From Proteobacteria bacterium ST_bin16 (GTDB taxonomy: Bacteria; Pseudomonadota; Gammaproteobacteria; Burkholderiales; Nitrosomonadaceae): 41,289 nucleotides of DNA. The stretch covers positions 1 through 41,289 of the forward strand of contig MSXT01000030.1 of the NCBI GenBank assembly GCA_002083595.1, in the 5' to 3' direction. Positions 1-8,115 of this stretch are shown here, piece by piece; position 1 is the first letter of the stretch, and the number at the start of each line of letters is the position of its first letter. The notes beneath the pieces are model-generated. The model searched no databases and was not told the DNA's origin. It saw only the letters and a list, made by a program, of their open reading frames with translations. The position numbers were made by a program, and so were the translations under genes.

Positions 1-2
1 GA

Positions 3-47
3 GCGTACCGGTCGGTTGCGGATTTTTTGGGGGAGGTGTTTGGGTAA
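3..47 (+). CDS. Possible 3' end of a gene that begins before the window
   Basis: One plus-strand frame runs from the window edge to a TAA at 45-47 and reads AYRSVADFLGEVFG. Its amphipathic helical look is that of a genuine C-terminus. It converges on higA with a 15-bp gap. Only 14 residues are visible, so the family cannot be named and chance cannot be excluded. Confidence 0.3.
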   Translation, partial: AYRSVADFLGEVFG

Positions 48-62
48 ATCGTAGAAAACGGA

Positions 63-416
63 TTATGACTGAATCGGTTCGAAGCGTTGAATCTGGTTTA
101 ACGCATCGCCCAAGCTGGCGCGTGCAATTGCCATGTCGTAATCGGTTTGCAGCCCAATCCAGAACTCCGCACGGGTGCCGAAAAAACGCGCCAGCCGAAG
201 TGCAGTATCTACGGTAATGGCGCGGCGCTCCCGCACGATATCGTTGATGCGTGGGGCTGGAACCTGCAAGGCCAGTGACAGCGCATGCGGCGTAAGCTTC
301 AGTGGAACGAGAAACTCCTCGCGCAGGATTTCCCCAGGATGAACCGGCAGCAATTTTTCACCAGTAGCGATATCGCTGAAATCCAGATCATGTATGTCCT
401 CAATGCGAATGGTCAC
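63..416 (-). CDS. higA: HigA-family antitoxin (XRE-type HTH)
   Basis: The protein has 117 residues and is the antitoxin half of a type II TA pair. The HigA core starts at about residue 26 with HPGEILREEFLVPLKLT, followed by a lambda-repressor-like helix-turn-helix (HALSLALQVPAPRINDIVRERR) and the HigA-typical continuation LARFFGTRAEFWIGLQ. An N-terminal arm of about 25 residues precedes the HTH, as in several chromosomal HigA proteins. It lies 11 bp downstream of higB on the same strand, in the usual toxin-first HigBA order. It is expected to bind both HigB and the operator upstream of higB. The reading frame looks intact. Confidence 0.9.
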   Translation of the reverse strand: MTIRIEDIHDLDFSDIATGEKLLPVHPGEILREEFLVPLKLTPHALSLALQVPAPRINDIVRERRAITVDTALRLARFFGTRAEFWIGLQTDYDMAIARASLGDALNQIQRFEPIQS

Positions 417-427
417 GATAAAGCTCC

Positions 428-709
428 TTAATGGTAATCGACAATTTCAACATCGTACGCGTCACCGGCTTCAAAGCGAAAGCAAATTCGCCATTGATCG
501 TTAATCCGGATGCTCCAAAATTCATTCCGGTTCCCCGACAATTTTTCAATTCTGTTTCCCGGTGGCACGCGAAGTTCCTCAATGGAAGCAATATTGTGCA
601 GCTGCACTAGTTTTCTACGAGCGACCTGGAGAATATTGGACGGTAAGCGCCGCACTTTTTCATGAGCAAACACCGCAGCAGTTTCTTTGGTGGCGAATGT
701 TTTAATCAT
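428..709 (-). CDS. higB: HigB/RelE-type mRNA interferase toxin
   Basis: The protein has 93 residues. It shows the HigB/RelE fold pattern: an N-terminal helix region (ETAAVFAHEKVRRLPSNILQVARRKL), then LRVPPGNRIEKLSGNRNEFWSIRINDQWRICFRF, and the C-terminal VEIVDYH. The WRICFRF strand and final D-Y-H are conserved in host-inhibition-of-growth toxins that cleave mRNA on the ribosome. It is the first gene of the pair, with higA 11 bp downstream. All the conserved positions I can recognise are present, so the toxin is probably active. The activity itself is inferred from the family. Confidence 0.9.
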   Translation of the reverse strand: MIKTFATKETAAVFAHEKVRRLPSNILQVARRKLVQLHNIASIEELRVPPGNRIEKLSGNRNEFWSIRINDQWRICFRFEAGDAYDVEIVDYH

Positions 710-726
710 TTGGAATGGTATAACGC

Positions 727-750
727 ATGACGTTAAATATCAACCGTCAT
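727..750. promoter_or_regulatory. Candidate higBA operator
   Basis: Arms ATGACG (727-732) and CGTCAT (745-750) form an inverted repeat with an AT-rich centre, 18 bp upstream of the higB start codon. This is where HigBA autorepression normally acts. Binding is inferred. Confidence 0.45.
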
Positions 751-1052
751 ATGCGAACTGAGAAATGATGCACTTAATAGATTATTCAAACCTGAATTTA
801 CTCGTCTTAGTATGTTTTGCCTAATCTTGGGAGAATGCATTAGCTTAACGAAGTTATCTACCAAGCACCCCCCCTTCGCAATACGCGAGACACCGATGCA
901 AAAGCTAAAATGGATTCGTAAGGATTTTTGATTTTTGCTGGATCACAGAAATCTGATAGTTTTTATTTGTTTGAGGGCAGAATTATCGCACTCATTTTAA
1001 TTAATAAATTAATAGATACATTGCTGCTAATTGCTTGCGGAATGTAAATTTT
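751..1052. other. AT-rich intergenic region, no gene seen
   Basis: About 300 bp between the 5' end of higB and the 3' end of the alcohol dehydrogenase gene. I see no credible coding frame, RNA gene or terminator. It probably holds the higBA promoter. Confidence 0.5.
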
Positions 1053-2237
1053 TCACAACCGCTCCAGCAAAACTTTCCTGATTTCATCATCACTCAACAC
1101 AATCGGATTGGTTTTCATGCTGTTCCCGCGGCAATTGGCGATGACTTTATCGAGCCCGTTTTCCTGCAGGCCGTAATGCGAGAGGCGCGGCAGGGCGAGT
1201 TCGTCGGTCCATTGTGTCAACAAATCGATTAGGGCATTAAAAGCCGTTTCCGGGTCGATAAAGCGTTTTTCGCAGAGAATTTCCGCAACGTGTAAATATT
1301 TCGCCAGTGCTTGGTTGTTGGGTTCTCGCGCTAACAGGCTGTGTATATTGACGCGAGTGGCGGCTGCAACCAGGGTACCGCACACGGCGCCGTGCGGGAT
1401 CGGGTAGAAAGCGCCGAGTGGGGATGCCAGGCCGTGCACCGAGCCCAAACCCACTTGCGCCAGTGTGATGCCGGAGAGCAGCGCGGCGTAGGCCATTTTT
1501 TCGCGATGGCGCGCAAGGTCGCCGTGTTGGCGGTAGAGCGGGATTAGGGCATCGCGGGCGGCTTGCAGGCCGCTGATTGCCAACGCGTCGGTGAAAGCAT
1601 TGGATTTCGTCGATACATACGATTCCAGCAGTTGCGTCAGCGCGTCCATGCCGTTGGCGGCGATCACACCGGGCGGGCAACTGGCCAGCAAATCCGGGTC
1701 GACGATGGCGTATTCGGCGACCAGTTTGTCGTGGCGGAATGATTTTTTGAAACCGCTCTCGCCTTGCACGCTGAGCACAGCGTTTTTGGTCGCTTCGCTG
1801 CCGGTACCGGCAGTGGTGGGCACGGCGATGAATGGAATGGCGGGGCCTTGGTAGGGTAATTCCGGGCCGACGCCTTCCAGGTAATCCATCACCGAGCGTT
1901 GTACTCGCAATAATCCGGCCACCGCTTTGGCGGCATCGAGCGCGCTGCCGCCGCCGATACCGGCTACTGCGGTGAAATCATTACCGGCATGGGCTTTGAC
2001 GAGCTCGTCGATCAAAGCGGGGGAGGGTTCTTCCGTTACGATGCAGTGCCGCCAGGTGATGGAACGATGTTCGAGTTGATCGATCAGGAATTGCCAATGC
2101 TCGGTGTTGGAAAAGGAACGTGCGCCGGTAACCAGCAGAACGCGCTCGCCATAACTCGCGGTAATATCCGGCAGTTTCTTCAAGCTGCCAGCGCCGAATT
2201 CGATGCGCGGCAATCGGGCGATGGAAAAAGAAGTCAT
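1053..2237 (-). CDS. Iron-type (group III) alcohol dehydrogenase family protein
   Basis: The protein has 394 residues, full length for the family. It has an N-terminal dinucleotide-binding half with the GGGS motif at about 95-98 and PTTAGTGSE at 140-148, and a C-terminal helical metal domain. By alignment from memory to E. coli FucO, the four metal ligands map to D198, Q202, H268 and H282. The usual second ligand His is Gln, and the His after the third ligand is Ser (HGLASPLG instead of HGMAHPLG). The product should reduce or oxidise an alcohol/aldehyde pair with NAD(P), but substrate and metal cannot be read from sequence. Its ATG overlaps the stop of the upstream ABM gene by 1 bp (TGATG), so the two are translationally coupled. 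Confidence 0.85.
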   Translation of the reverse strand: MTSFSIARLPRIEFGAGSLKKLPDITASYGERVLLVTGARSFSNTEHWQFLIDQLEHRSITWRHCIVTEEPSPALIDELVKAHAGNDFTAVAGIGGGSALDAAKAVAGLLRVQRSVMDYLEGVGPELPYQGPAIPFIAVPTTAGTGSEATKNAVLSVQGESGFKKSFRHDKLVAEYAIVDPDLLASCPPGVIAANGMDALTQLLESYVSTKSNAFTDALAISGLQAARDALIPLYRQHGDLARHREKMAYAALLSGITLAQVGLGSVHGLASPLGAFYPIPHGAVCGTLVAAATRVNIHSLLAREPNNQALAKYLHVAEILCEKRFIDPETAFNALIDLLTQWTDELALPRLSHYGLQENGLDKVIANCRGNSMKTNPIVLSDDEIRKVLLERL

Positions 2238-2539
2238 CAGCTGCCCACGATCGGATACAAGCCGTCATAAACGATGCCCTTGCGCGGTTCGGTCATCCAA
2301 TCCGCGACAGTATTGCGCCACGCCAGATAATGCGCAGTTTCTTTGTGCGCGGCGGCATCCTGTTGGGATTTATAAGCTTCGTAAAATACAAATTTTGCTG
2401 GATCGTCGGCGGATTGCAGAATGTCAAAGCGCACATTGCCCGGTTCGCGAATGGAGTTTTCGTGATTCAACCGGCAAGCTGCCTTGAACGCGTCGATTTT
2501 TTCCGGTTTGACTGAAACATAGACGATGGTGACATACAT
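2237..2539 (-). CDS. ABM-domain monooxygenase-like protein (YgiN/LsrG type)
   Basis: The protein has 100 residues with the antibiotic-biosynthesis-monooxygenase dimeric ferredoxin-like fold. Recognisable elements are the first strand VTIVYVSVKPEKIDAFKAAC, then EPGNVRFDILQSADDPAKFVFYEAYKSQQDAAAHKET and HYLAWRNTV. The EPGN-F-x-x-x-Q and F-E-x-Y patterns are typical of LsrG/YgiN relatives that act on quinones or small carbonyl signals. It is the first gene of a two-gene unit with the iron-type dehydrogenase, joined by a 1-bp overlap. A joint role in clearing a reactive carbonyl compound is plausible but inferred. Confidence 0.8.
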   Translation of the reverse strand: MYVTIVYVSVKPEKIDAFKAACRLNHENSIREPGNVRFDILQSADDPAKFVFYEAYKSQQDAAAHKETAHYLAWRNTVADWMTEPRKGIVYDGLYPIVGS

Positions 2540-2683
2540 GATCCGAGTCCTCAGTGTTGGATGGGTTGTGTATCCATAGCTCGAAGATTGATCGAGGCAT
2601 AAGACGGCGGGTATTTTACTACCAAACTCGATGTTTGCTGCATCCGATCATGGAATGAGAACGGGGAATGGCGCTTAAGATAT

Positions 2684-3952
2684 TCAATGCTGACTTGACT
2701 GATCGTCGCGGGCGCGTGCTTCGATGCGTTCGATGTGGATCAGCGGAACGAACAGCCAGATGGCGGCGGTCGTGCAGGTCGAGATGGTCACCAGCCAAGT
2801 GTAGGCAAACGATCCTTCGCCGAGCGAAGTGTACAACTGTGCCCCGATGTTCTGCGAAGCCAGTGTGCCAAAATTGAAAATCGACATGAGCAATGCGAAA
2901 AAAGTGGCTTCCGCCCGTTTCGGGCAGGCCCGGGCGGCAAGATCCAGGAACGCCAAGGTGGTGATCATATTGGTGACGCCCCAGATCATGTGAATGAACA
3001 ACGCGGACGTTTCTCCGCGATAAACCAGGTACGCCAGTAAGGTGATTACCGACAGACCGATCGCGATGTTGATCATGCGGCGCAGCGGTATCGTTCTCGA
3101 CAGCGAGGCATAGATCAGCGCGCCGATGATGCTGAAGGTAGAATCGACGGAGCTCAGGATGCCGATGTACTGCTGGCTGAAGCCTAGCGTATCGGTTTTG
3201 TAGTAGAAAAACGCCGGGCCGAATGACGGGCTGAAATTAAAAAGAAAAATGAATGCCGCGACCAGCCATATCGAGCGCTCTCCAAATCCTTCCCGCAGTG
3301 CCTTCCAGGTTTCCTGGAACGCTTCAGGTCCTGAATGCACATGCTTTTTCTCACGCAAGAAGAATATCGCCATGAGCAGTACAGTAAACGGGAATATCGC
3401 TGAGATGGCAAAAGCCGTGTGCAGGTCACGGTGTTCTGCAAAATACCCGCCCAGCAAGCCGACAAAGATCGATGCCGTGGTGATCGCGATCCATTGCACC
3501 GACTGAAAAGCGCCAGTTAGTCCATGCAATTTACCATTTTCCACCATCAGCGCATCGCTGAGTACATCGTTATACGCCAGCCCGAATCCCATGATCGTAT
3601 AGAGGACGGCGAGCTCCCAATAACTATATTGCGTGGTCAATGCAGCGACTAAACCCGCTCCACAGGCGAGCGATGAAGTCAGCAGCATATAGCTCTTGCG
3701 CCGTTGACCGAAGAGCGGCAGGAAGTCCGAGATCAACCCGTACAGCGGTTTGATGAACCAGGGAATCGATGCCAGCAGAAAAAAAGCGGCTACATCGTCG
3801 GCTTCAAAGCCTTGATCCTTGAAAGTGATCGAGATGGTTTGGTCGGTTAATGCCGACATGCCTTGCGCGAAGTAAATAATGGCGAACAGGGCGGCGAAAC
3901 GCTTCGCCTCGGCGGTCTTGAACAGAAGCAGGTATTTTGTCCAGACATTCAT
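2684..3952 (-). CDS. BT1/folate-biopterin-type MFS transporter
   Basis: The protein has 422 residues and about 12 hydrophobic spans. The segment IPWFIKPLYGLISDFLPLFG followed by QRRKSYMLL near residues 63-92 is the hallmark loop of the BT1 branch of the major facilitator superfamily (folate/biopterin transporter family). Later spans (FSPSFGPAFFYYKTDTLGFS, YIGILSSVDSTFSIIGALIY) also match that branch. It sits in the inner membrane. The substrate is unknown, because bacterial BT1 homologues are mostly uncharacterised. The gene is divergent from the acyl-CoA ligase, with about 220 bp between start codons, and no partner gene is coupled to it. Confidence 0.75.
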   Translation of the reverse strand: MNVWTKYLLLFKTAEAKRFAALFAIIYFAQGMSALTDQTISITFKDQGFEADDVAAFFLLASIPWFIKPLYGLISDFLPLFGQRRKSYMLLTSSLACGAGLVAALTTQYSYWELAVLYTIMGFGLAYNDVLSDALMVENGKLHGLTGAFQSVQWIAITTASIFVGLLGGYFAEHRDLHTAFAISAIFPFTVLLMAIFFLREKKHVHSGPEAFQETWKALREGFGERSIWLVAAFIFLFNFSPSFGPAFFYYKTDTLGFSQQYIGILSSVDSTFSIIGALIYASLSRTIPLRRMINIAIGLSVITLLAYLVYRGETSALFIHMIWGVTNMITTLAFLDLAARACPKRAEATFFALLMSIFNFGTLASQNIGAQLYTSLGEGSFAYTWLVTISTCTTAAIWLFVPLIHIERIEARARDDQSSQH

Positions 3953-4173
3953 GTTCGCTGAGTTCGGTTTTTATCGTGTTGAAATAAAAGGCTTCACGCT
4001 TTCTCAGTGCGCTGTAAAAAGGTAAAAAATGCGCAAAGATTGGTTTGCTGAGCATTATAGCTTGGCTATTCGGCTCCCCAACTGAAATTTAGCAGATAAA
4101 GACCGCTTAATCTTGAATGGCAAGATGGTATTCTTGATTGATATCATTATTGAAACGCTCAACTCGTAAAAAA

Positions 4174-5790
4174 ATGACAGCCTATCCACTTCTATTGAAA
4201 CAGCTTTGGCATACACCGTTGGCGAATGCGCCCGGACAGGAAATTGTTTATCGCGATCAGTTGCGCTTGACTTACCGTCAAGTGTACGCACGCATCAATC
4301 AGCTCGCGGCGGCGCTGGCAGCTGATGGCTTCGAGCAAGGCGATGTAGTCGCTGTCATGGATCACGATAGCCACCGCTATCTGGAATGCTATTTCGCCAT
4401 CCCGATGTACGGTGCGACCCTGATGACAGTCAATACCAAACTGACCCCGGCGCAGATTGCGTATACCTTGAATCATTCAGGCGCTGCGCTGCTACTGCTG
4501 CATGCCGATTTCATCCCGGTAATCGAAACCATACGCGCGGAATTATCCGGCATACGAAAGATTGTGGTCATCGCCGATGGCGCAGCGCTGCCGCATACTG
4601 ACATGCAGTTTGACGGCGAGTATGAATCCTGGTTGGCGGATAAAACGGACACTTTTGATTTTGCCGATTTTGATGAAAATACCCGGGCGACGGTTTTCTA
4701 TACCACCGGCACGACCGGCGCGCCCAAAGGGGTTTATTACTCGCACCGGCAGTTGGTGTTGCATACGCTCGCTGCCGGTATGGCGCTGGCGGCACCAGCA
4801 GCGCATCAGCGCTTGCATGCCGAGGATGTGTACATGCCGCTGACACCGATGTTTCATGTGCATGCATGGGGCATGCCGTATATTGCCACGCTGCTCGGTA
4901 TCAAACAGGTTTATCCCGGGCGGTACGCTCCCGATCTTCTATTGAAATTGATTCGTGAAGAAAAAGTGACTTGTTCGCATTGCGTGCCTACTTTATTAAA
5001 AATGATACTCACGGCGGCACAAGCATCCGCCACGGATCTGCGCGGCTGGAAAGTCGTCATCGGTGGATCGGCGTTGCCGCACGCGCTGGCTAAGCAAGCG
5101 CTGGCAATGGGGGTCGATTGCTTTGCTGGCTACGGTTTATCAGAAACGGCGCCCATATTGACGCTGGCGCAGCTAACCGGCGACAGTCTGCAAGCTTCCG
5201 CGCCGGATGATGCGCTGGCTGCGGTGTGCTCCGCCGGGCGTGCGATACCGCTGGTAGAGCTGAAAATCGTTGATGAAGCCATGCGGCCGCAACCGCATGA
5301 CGGACAAAGCAGCGGTGAGATCGTGGCGCGCGCGCCGTGGTTGACGCAAGGCTATCTCGCTAACCCGGAAGCCAGCGCAGCGCTCTGGCAGGGCGGTTAT
5401 TTGCATACCCAGGATATCGGCGTGATCGATCCCGATGGCTATTTGCACGTTACCGATCGTTTAAAAGATATCATCAAAGTCGCCGGTGAATGGGTGTCGT
5501 CGCTGGAAGTCGAGAATGCCTTATCCTTGGTCGCTGGTGTCAAAGAGGTGGCCGTCATCGGCGTGCCGGATAAACGCTGGGGAGAACGCCCGCTGGCATT
5601 GCTGGTCGTGGATCAATCGATTTTCAATGAATCGGCCGTGCATGAGCAAATGCGGCTATCCATCGAACGCGGATTGATTTCAAAGCATGCTTTGCTGTCG
5701 AAGTTCAAGCAAATCGATACCATCACCAAAACCAGCGTGGGCAAAATCGATAAAAAAGCTTTGCGGGCTGAGCACCTGGCTGCCGATTGA
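4174..5790 (+). CDS. Fatty-acid/acyl-CoA ligase (AMP-binding, ANL superfamily)
   Basis: The protein has 538 residues from the ATG at 4174. A longer frame could start at a TTG at 4138, but the ATG gives the family's usual N-terminus (MTAYPLLLKQLWHTPL). The ATP/AMP motif YTTGTTGAPKGV lies near residue 185, the A5-type motif GYGLSETAPI near 320, and the hinge TDRLKDIIKVAGEWVSSLEV near 430. The adenylation Lys is in the C-terminal KTSVGKIDKKALR. It activates a carboxylic acid to acyl-AMP and then acyl-CoA in the cytoplasm. The closest type is the medium/long-chain fatty-acid-CoA ligase group, but chain length cannot be deduced. No beta-oxidation genes are adjacent. Confidence 0.88.
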   Translation: MTAYPLLLKQLWHTPLANAPGQEIVYRDQLRLTYRQVYARINQLAAALAADGFEQGDVVAVMDHDSHRYLECYFAIPMYGATLMTVNTKLTPAQIAYTLNHSGAALLLLHADFIPVIETIRAELSGIRKIVVIADGAALPHTDMQFDGEYESWLADKTDTFDFADFDENTRATVFYTTGTTGAPKGVYYSHRQLVLHTLAAGMALAAPAAHQRLHAEDVYMPLTPMFHVHAWGMPYIATLLGIKQVYPGRYAPDLLLKLIREEKVTCSHCVPTLLKMILTAAQASATDLRGWKVVIGGSALPHALAKQALAMGVDCFAGYGLSETAPILTLAQLTGDSLQASAPDDALAAVCSAGRAIPLVELKIVDEAMRPQPHDGQSSGEIVARAPWLTQGYLANPEASAALWQGGYLHTQDIGVIDPDGYLHVTDRLKDIIKVAGEWVSSLEVENALSLVAGVKEVAVIGVPDKRWGERPLALLVVDQSIFNESAVHEQMRLSIERGLISKHALLSKFKQIDTITKTSVGKIDKKALRAEHLAAD

Positions 5791-5943
5791 ATAGTATTGA
5801 AGCGGCTAAGCCCGGTGTAAGGTGGATTGAAACCAAAAGCGGCAGCGTTGATTTTGTTTTATCATCTTCGACGCCGATTGAATTCTGCACTTATGTATCA
5901 GTCTAAAAAGCATCTTGCAGCATAACTCGTCAGTGGAGCTTCT

Positions 5944-6369
5944 ATGCGAACTGTTAAACCGATGTATCTGGTCATTGCACTTGTGGTAATCCTGGCAAGC
6001 AATTCCGTTTGGGCGCGTAGCGGCGGGCATATCGGCGGCCATAGCCATGGTCACAGTCATTTAAGTATCGGGCTGGGTTATTACGGACCAGGGTTTTATG
6101 GCGGCTACGGCTATGGCGGATATGGTTTTGGCGGCTACGGGTTTGGTTATCCGTATTACTACCCGCCGATGTACACGTATCCGCAGACGGTGATTGTGCC
6201 CACAACGCCGCCGGTTTATGTCCAGCAGCAACAGGCTCAGCCAGCGCAACCGGCGCAGCCGCAAACCAATTATTGGTATTATTGCCAAGAGGCGGATGGT
6301 TACTATCCTTATGTCAAAACTTGCCCGGGAGGCTGGATGCAGGTAGCGCCGCAACCGCCTGGACAATAA
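5944..6369 (+). CDS. Secreted Gly/Tyr-rich protein of unknown function
   Basis: The protein has 141 residues. A signal peptide is evident (residues 1 to about 24, cleavage near VWA-RS). A His/Gly stretch (GGHIGGHSHGHSH) follows, then a Gly-Tyr repeat tract (GGYGYGGYGFGGYGFGYP), a Pro/Gln linker, and a conserved C-terminal module YYCQEADGYYPYVKTCPGGW with two cysteines. That C-terminal module recurs in many proteobacterial envelope proteins of unknown function. It begins a plus-strand group with the glycine-zipper lipoprotein 16 bp downstream. The location is probably periplasmic or outer membrane. The low-complexity region may be metal-binding or structural, but no function is established. 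Confidence 0.75.
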   Translation: MRTVKPMYLVIALVVILASNSVWARSGGHIGGHSHGHSHLSIGLGYYGPGFYGGYGYGGYGFGGYGFGYPYYYPPMYTYPQTVIVPTTPPVYVQQQQAQPAQPAQPQTNYWYYCQEADGYYPYVKTCPGGWMQVAPQPPGQ

Positions 6370-6385
6370 CGCGGAGAGTTCAAAC

Positions 6386-6931
6386 ATGTTCACACCGAAA
6401 AGATTATCCGTTTTATTGATGACCGGCATGCTGGCTGCCTGTGCCAATATGCCAACGGGTCCGAGCGTATTGACGTTACCCGGCACCGGCAAAAGCTTTG
6501 ATCAGTTCCGGGCCGATGACTATGAATGCAGAGCTTACGCGTACCAGCAAATCGGCGGCACTACGCCGCAGCAATCAGCGCGTTCCAGCGGTGTGGAAAG
6601 CGCGGCGATCGGTACCGGACTCGGCGCAGCTGCGGGAGCTGCTTTAGGCGGCGGACAGGGTGCTGCGATTGGAGCGGGTACGGGACTTTTGCTCGGTAGC
6701 GCGGCCGGGGCAGGGACTGCTTCATCATCCTGGTATGTCAACCAAGACCGCTATGACATCAGCTACATCCAGTGTATGTATGCAAAAGGTCATCGTGTTC
6801 CTATATCAGGAAATATCACGAACGATCAACCGGTGAGTACCGGCAGCAGCCCCAGAATTGCAACACCACCGGCAAATTTCACGCCGCCCCCGCCCCCGCC
6901 GGGTAATCCGCCACCACCGCCACCGCGCTAA
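6386..6931 (+). CDS. Glycine-zipper lipoprotein
   Basis: The protein has 181 residues with a lipoprotein signal ending at MLAAC (lipobox Cys about residue 19). The middle carries a glycine-zipper domain (about residues 76-112: GTGLGAAAGAALGGGQGAAIGAG and so on), which forms a membrane-associated helical hairpin in this class. The family motif DxYECRAYAYQQIGG precedes it and YIQCMYAKGHRVP follows. The C-terminus is proline-rich with two poly-Pro runs. The start ATG at 6386 has a GGAGAG Shine-Dalgarno. It follows the Gly/Tyr-rich gene by 16 bp and is probably co-transcribed. Function unknown; the envelope location is inferred. Confidence 0.78.
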   Translation: MFTPKRLSVLLMTGMLAACANMPTGPSVLTLPGTGKSFDQFRADDYECRAYAYQQIGGTTPQQSARSSGVESAAIGTGLGAAAGAALGGGQGAAIGAGTGLLLGSAAGAGTASSSWYVNQDRYDISYIQCMYAKGHRVPISGNITNDQPVSTGSSPRIATPPANFTPPPPPPGNPPPPPPR

Positions 6932-7002
6932 CCAGATTTTCTGTTTGTAACAGGCGATGACAGGAAGGCAACAAGACCGGTTTGTATTATTGGGAGACGC
7001 TG

Positions 7003-7188
7003 ATGATGGAACAGAAAAAGATAATCGAACCGGAAAAGGTAGCTTGTGAAGTGTGCCTTAAAGAAATACCGCTATCCGAAGCCACCAGTGTGAAAGCGAC
7101 CGATTACATCGTGTATTACTGCGGACTGGAGTGCTACGATCAATGGAGAAAACAGAAAGAGCCGTCTGCACCCGCAGGTAAAGATTGA
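7003..7188 (+). CDS. Small DUF3330-type Cys-containing protein
   Basis: About 61 residues from the ATG at 7003, which has GGGAG six bases upstream (7006 is also possible). It has C-x-x-C (CEVCLKEIPLSEA) and a second Cys pair (YYCGLECYDQW), spaced like a small zinc-binding module, and matches the DUF3330 pattern as I remember it. A charged tail follows (KQKEPSAPAGKD). It is likely cytoplasmic and the last gene of the plus-strand group after the two envelope proteins. The role is unknown. Confidence 0.7.
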   Translation: MMEQKKIIEPEKVACEVCLKEIPLSEATSVKATDYIVYYCGLECYDQWRKQKEPSAPAGKD

Positions 7189-7204
7189 ACCTGCGCGCTT
7201 GCCA

Positions 7205-7537
7205 TCAGGTTTTTGTCAGTACCCTCAAATCCAACGGAAGCTCTTCTCCAAGCCATTTGGCATCCACGGTATGGGCTTCCAGCTCGTTTTCCTGCACCGG
7301 ATGAATGAGCATGGATAGACCTTGCCGCATTTCATCCAGGACCGGCGTGATTTTTTCGATCTCGGATGCCGGGATATGGATTTCAAACATCGGCCTGGAA
7401 TGCGGGCCGATCGGCTTTGCAATCAACCGGCCGACGTAGGTCAATTGCGGAAGGGCTTGAGCAATATTTTCCCGGACAATGGCAGCACGATCGATTTCAT
7501 TTCCCAGAAAATAAATATGGCCATGGAATGTTTGCAT
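7205..7537 (-). CDS. DOPA 4,5-dioxygenase family protein
   Basis: The protein has 110 residues. The N-terminus FHGHIYFLG and the central IGPHSRPMFEIHIP are the two His-containing signatures of the DOPA 4,5-dioxygenase family, with the expected spacing. The family includes plant and fungal enzymes that open catechol rings, but bacterial members are mostly uncharacterised and usually stand alone, as here. An aromatic ring-opening or isomerase-like role is possible. Gene-level function is inferred only from the family. It converges with the DUF3330 gene, with 16 bp between stop codons. Confidence 0.75.
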   Translation of the reverse strand: MQTFHGHIYFLGNEIDRAAIVRENIAQALPQLTYVGRLIAKPIGPHSRPMFEIHIPASEIEKITPVLDEMRQGLSMLIHPVQENELEAHTVDAKWLGEELPLDLRVLTKT

Positions 7538-7696
7538 GAGTGCCTCTTGTTTTCTCGTTAATCTATCTTGTAGTTATCCTGTTTTTACAGAATCCGTCGT
7601 GGTATGAAAAGATATTAAACGGGCATTCAGCAAGCGAGCCATGCCTTCTGCGCCTTGCCGCATGACTTCTATGCGCGGAGCTTATCCGCCAATGCG

Positions 7697-8080
7697 TCAT
7701 TGCGGCGGGATGACGTAATCCGCTGTTAGTATCTCCAGCAAATGCCCGTTCGGATCGCGAAAATAAACGCCCCGTCCGTCATAATTGTGATTGATGGTCA
7801 TATCGTCCGCGGTGCCGGGGCCGCTGCCGTATGAGATATGCTCGGCTTGCAGTCTTGCGAATATATCGTCGAATTCCTGCTCCGAGACTTTGAACGCGTA
7901 GTGCAGGGTGTCAAATTTTTCTTTGTTGTCGAAATCCAGACATAGCGTGTCATTGACGCGCACGACGATGAAATGCGAGAACACGCCGACATATTCAAAA
8001 CCAAACACCCGGCTATAAAATTTTGCCGATGCGGTTTTATCGAAGCAGGGCACGATGGTGTGATTCAGGGTAATTGCCAT
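7697..8080 (-). CDS. VOC (glyoxalase/bleomycin resistance) family protein
   Basis: The protein has 127 residues with two beta-alpha-beta-beta-beta modules. ITLNHTIVPCFDKTASAKFYSRVFGFE forms the first, and GRGVYFRDPNGHLLEILT is the standard C-terminal metal-binding motif (YFRDPNGHxLE). Candidate metal ligands are the first His (residue 5), an internal His and the final Glu. The VOC superfamily spans glyoxalases, dioxygenases and drug-binding proteins, so the substrate is not predictable. It lies 36 bp downstream of selO on the same strand. Confidence 0.8.
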   Translation of the reverse strand: MAITLNHTIVPCFDKTASAKFYSRVFGFEYVGVFSHFIVVRVNDTLCLDFDNKEKFDTLHYAFKVSEQEFDDIFARLQAEHISYGSGPGTADDMTINHNYDGRGVYFRDPNGHLLEILTADYVIPPQ

Positions 8081-8115
8081 TATCTTCTCCTTTTAAAGCA
8101 TTTGCATTGAGCCGC

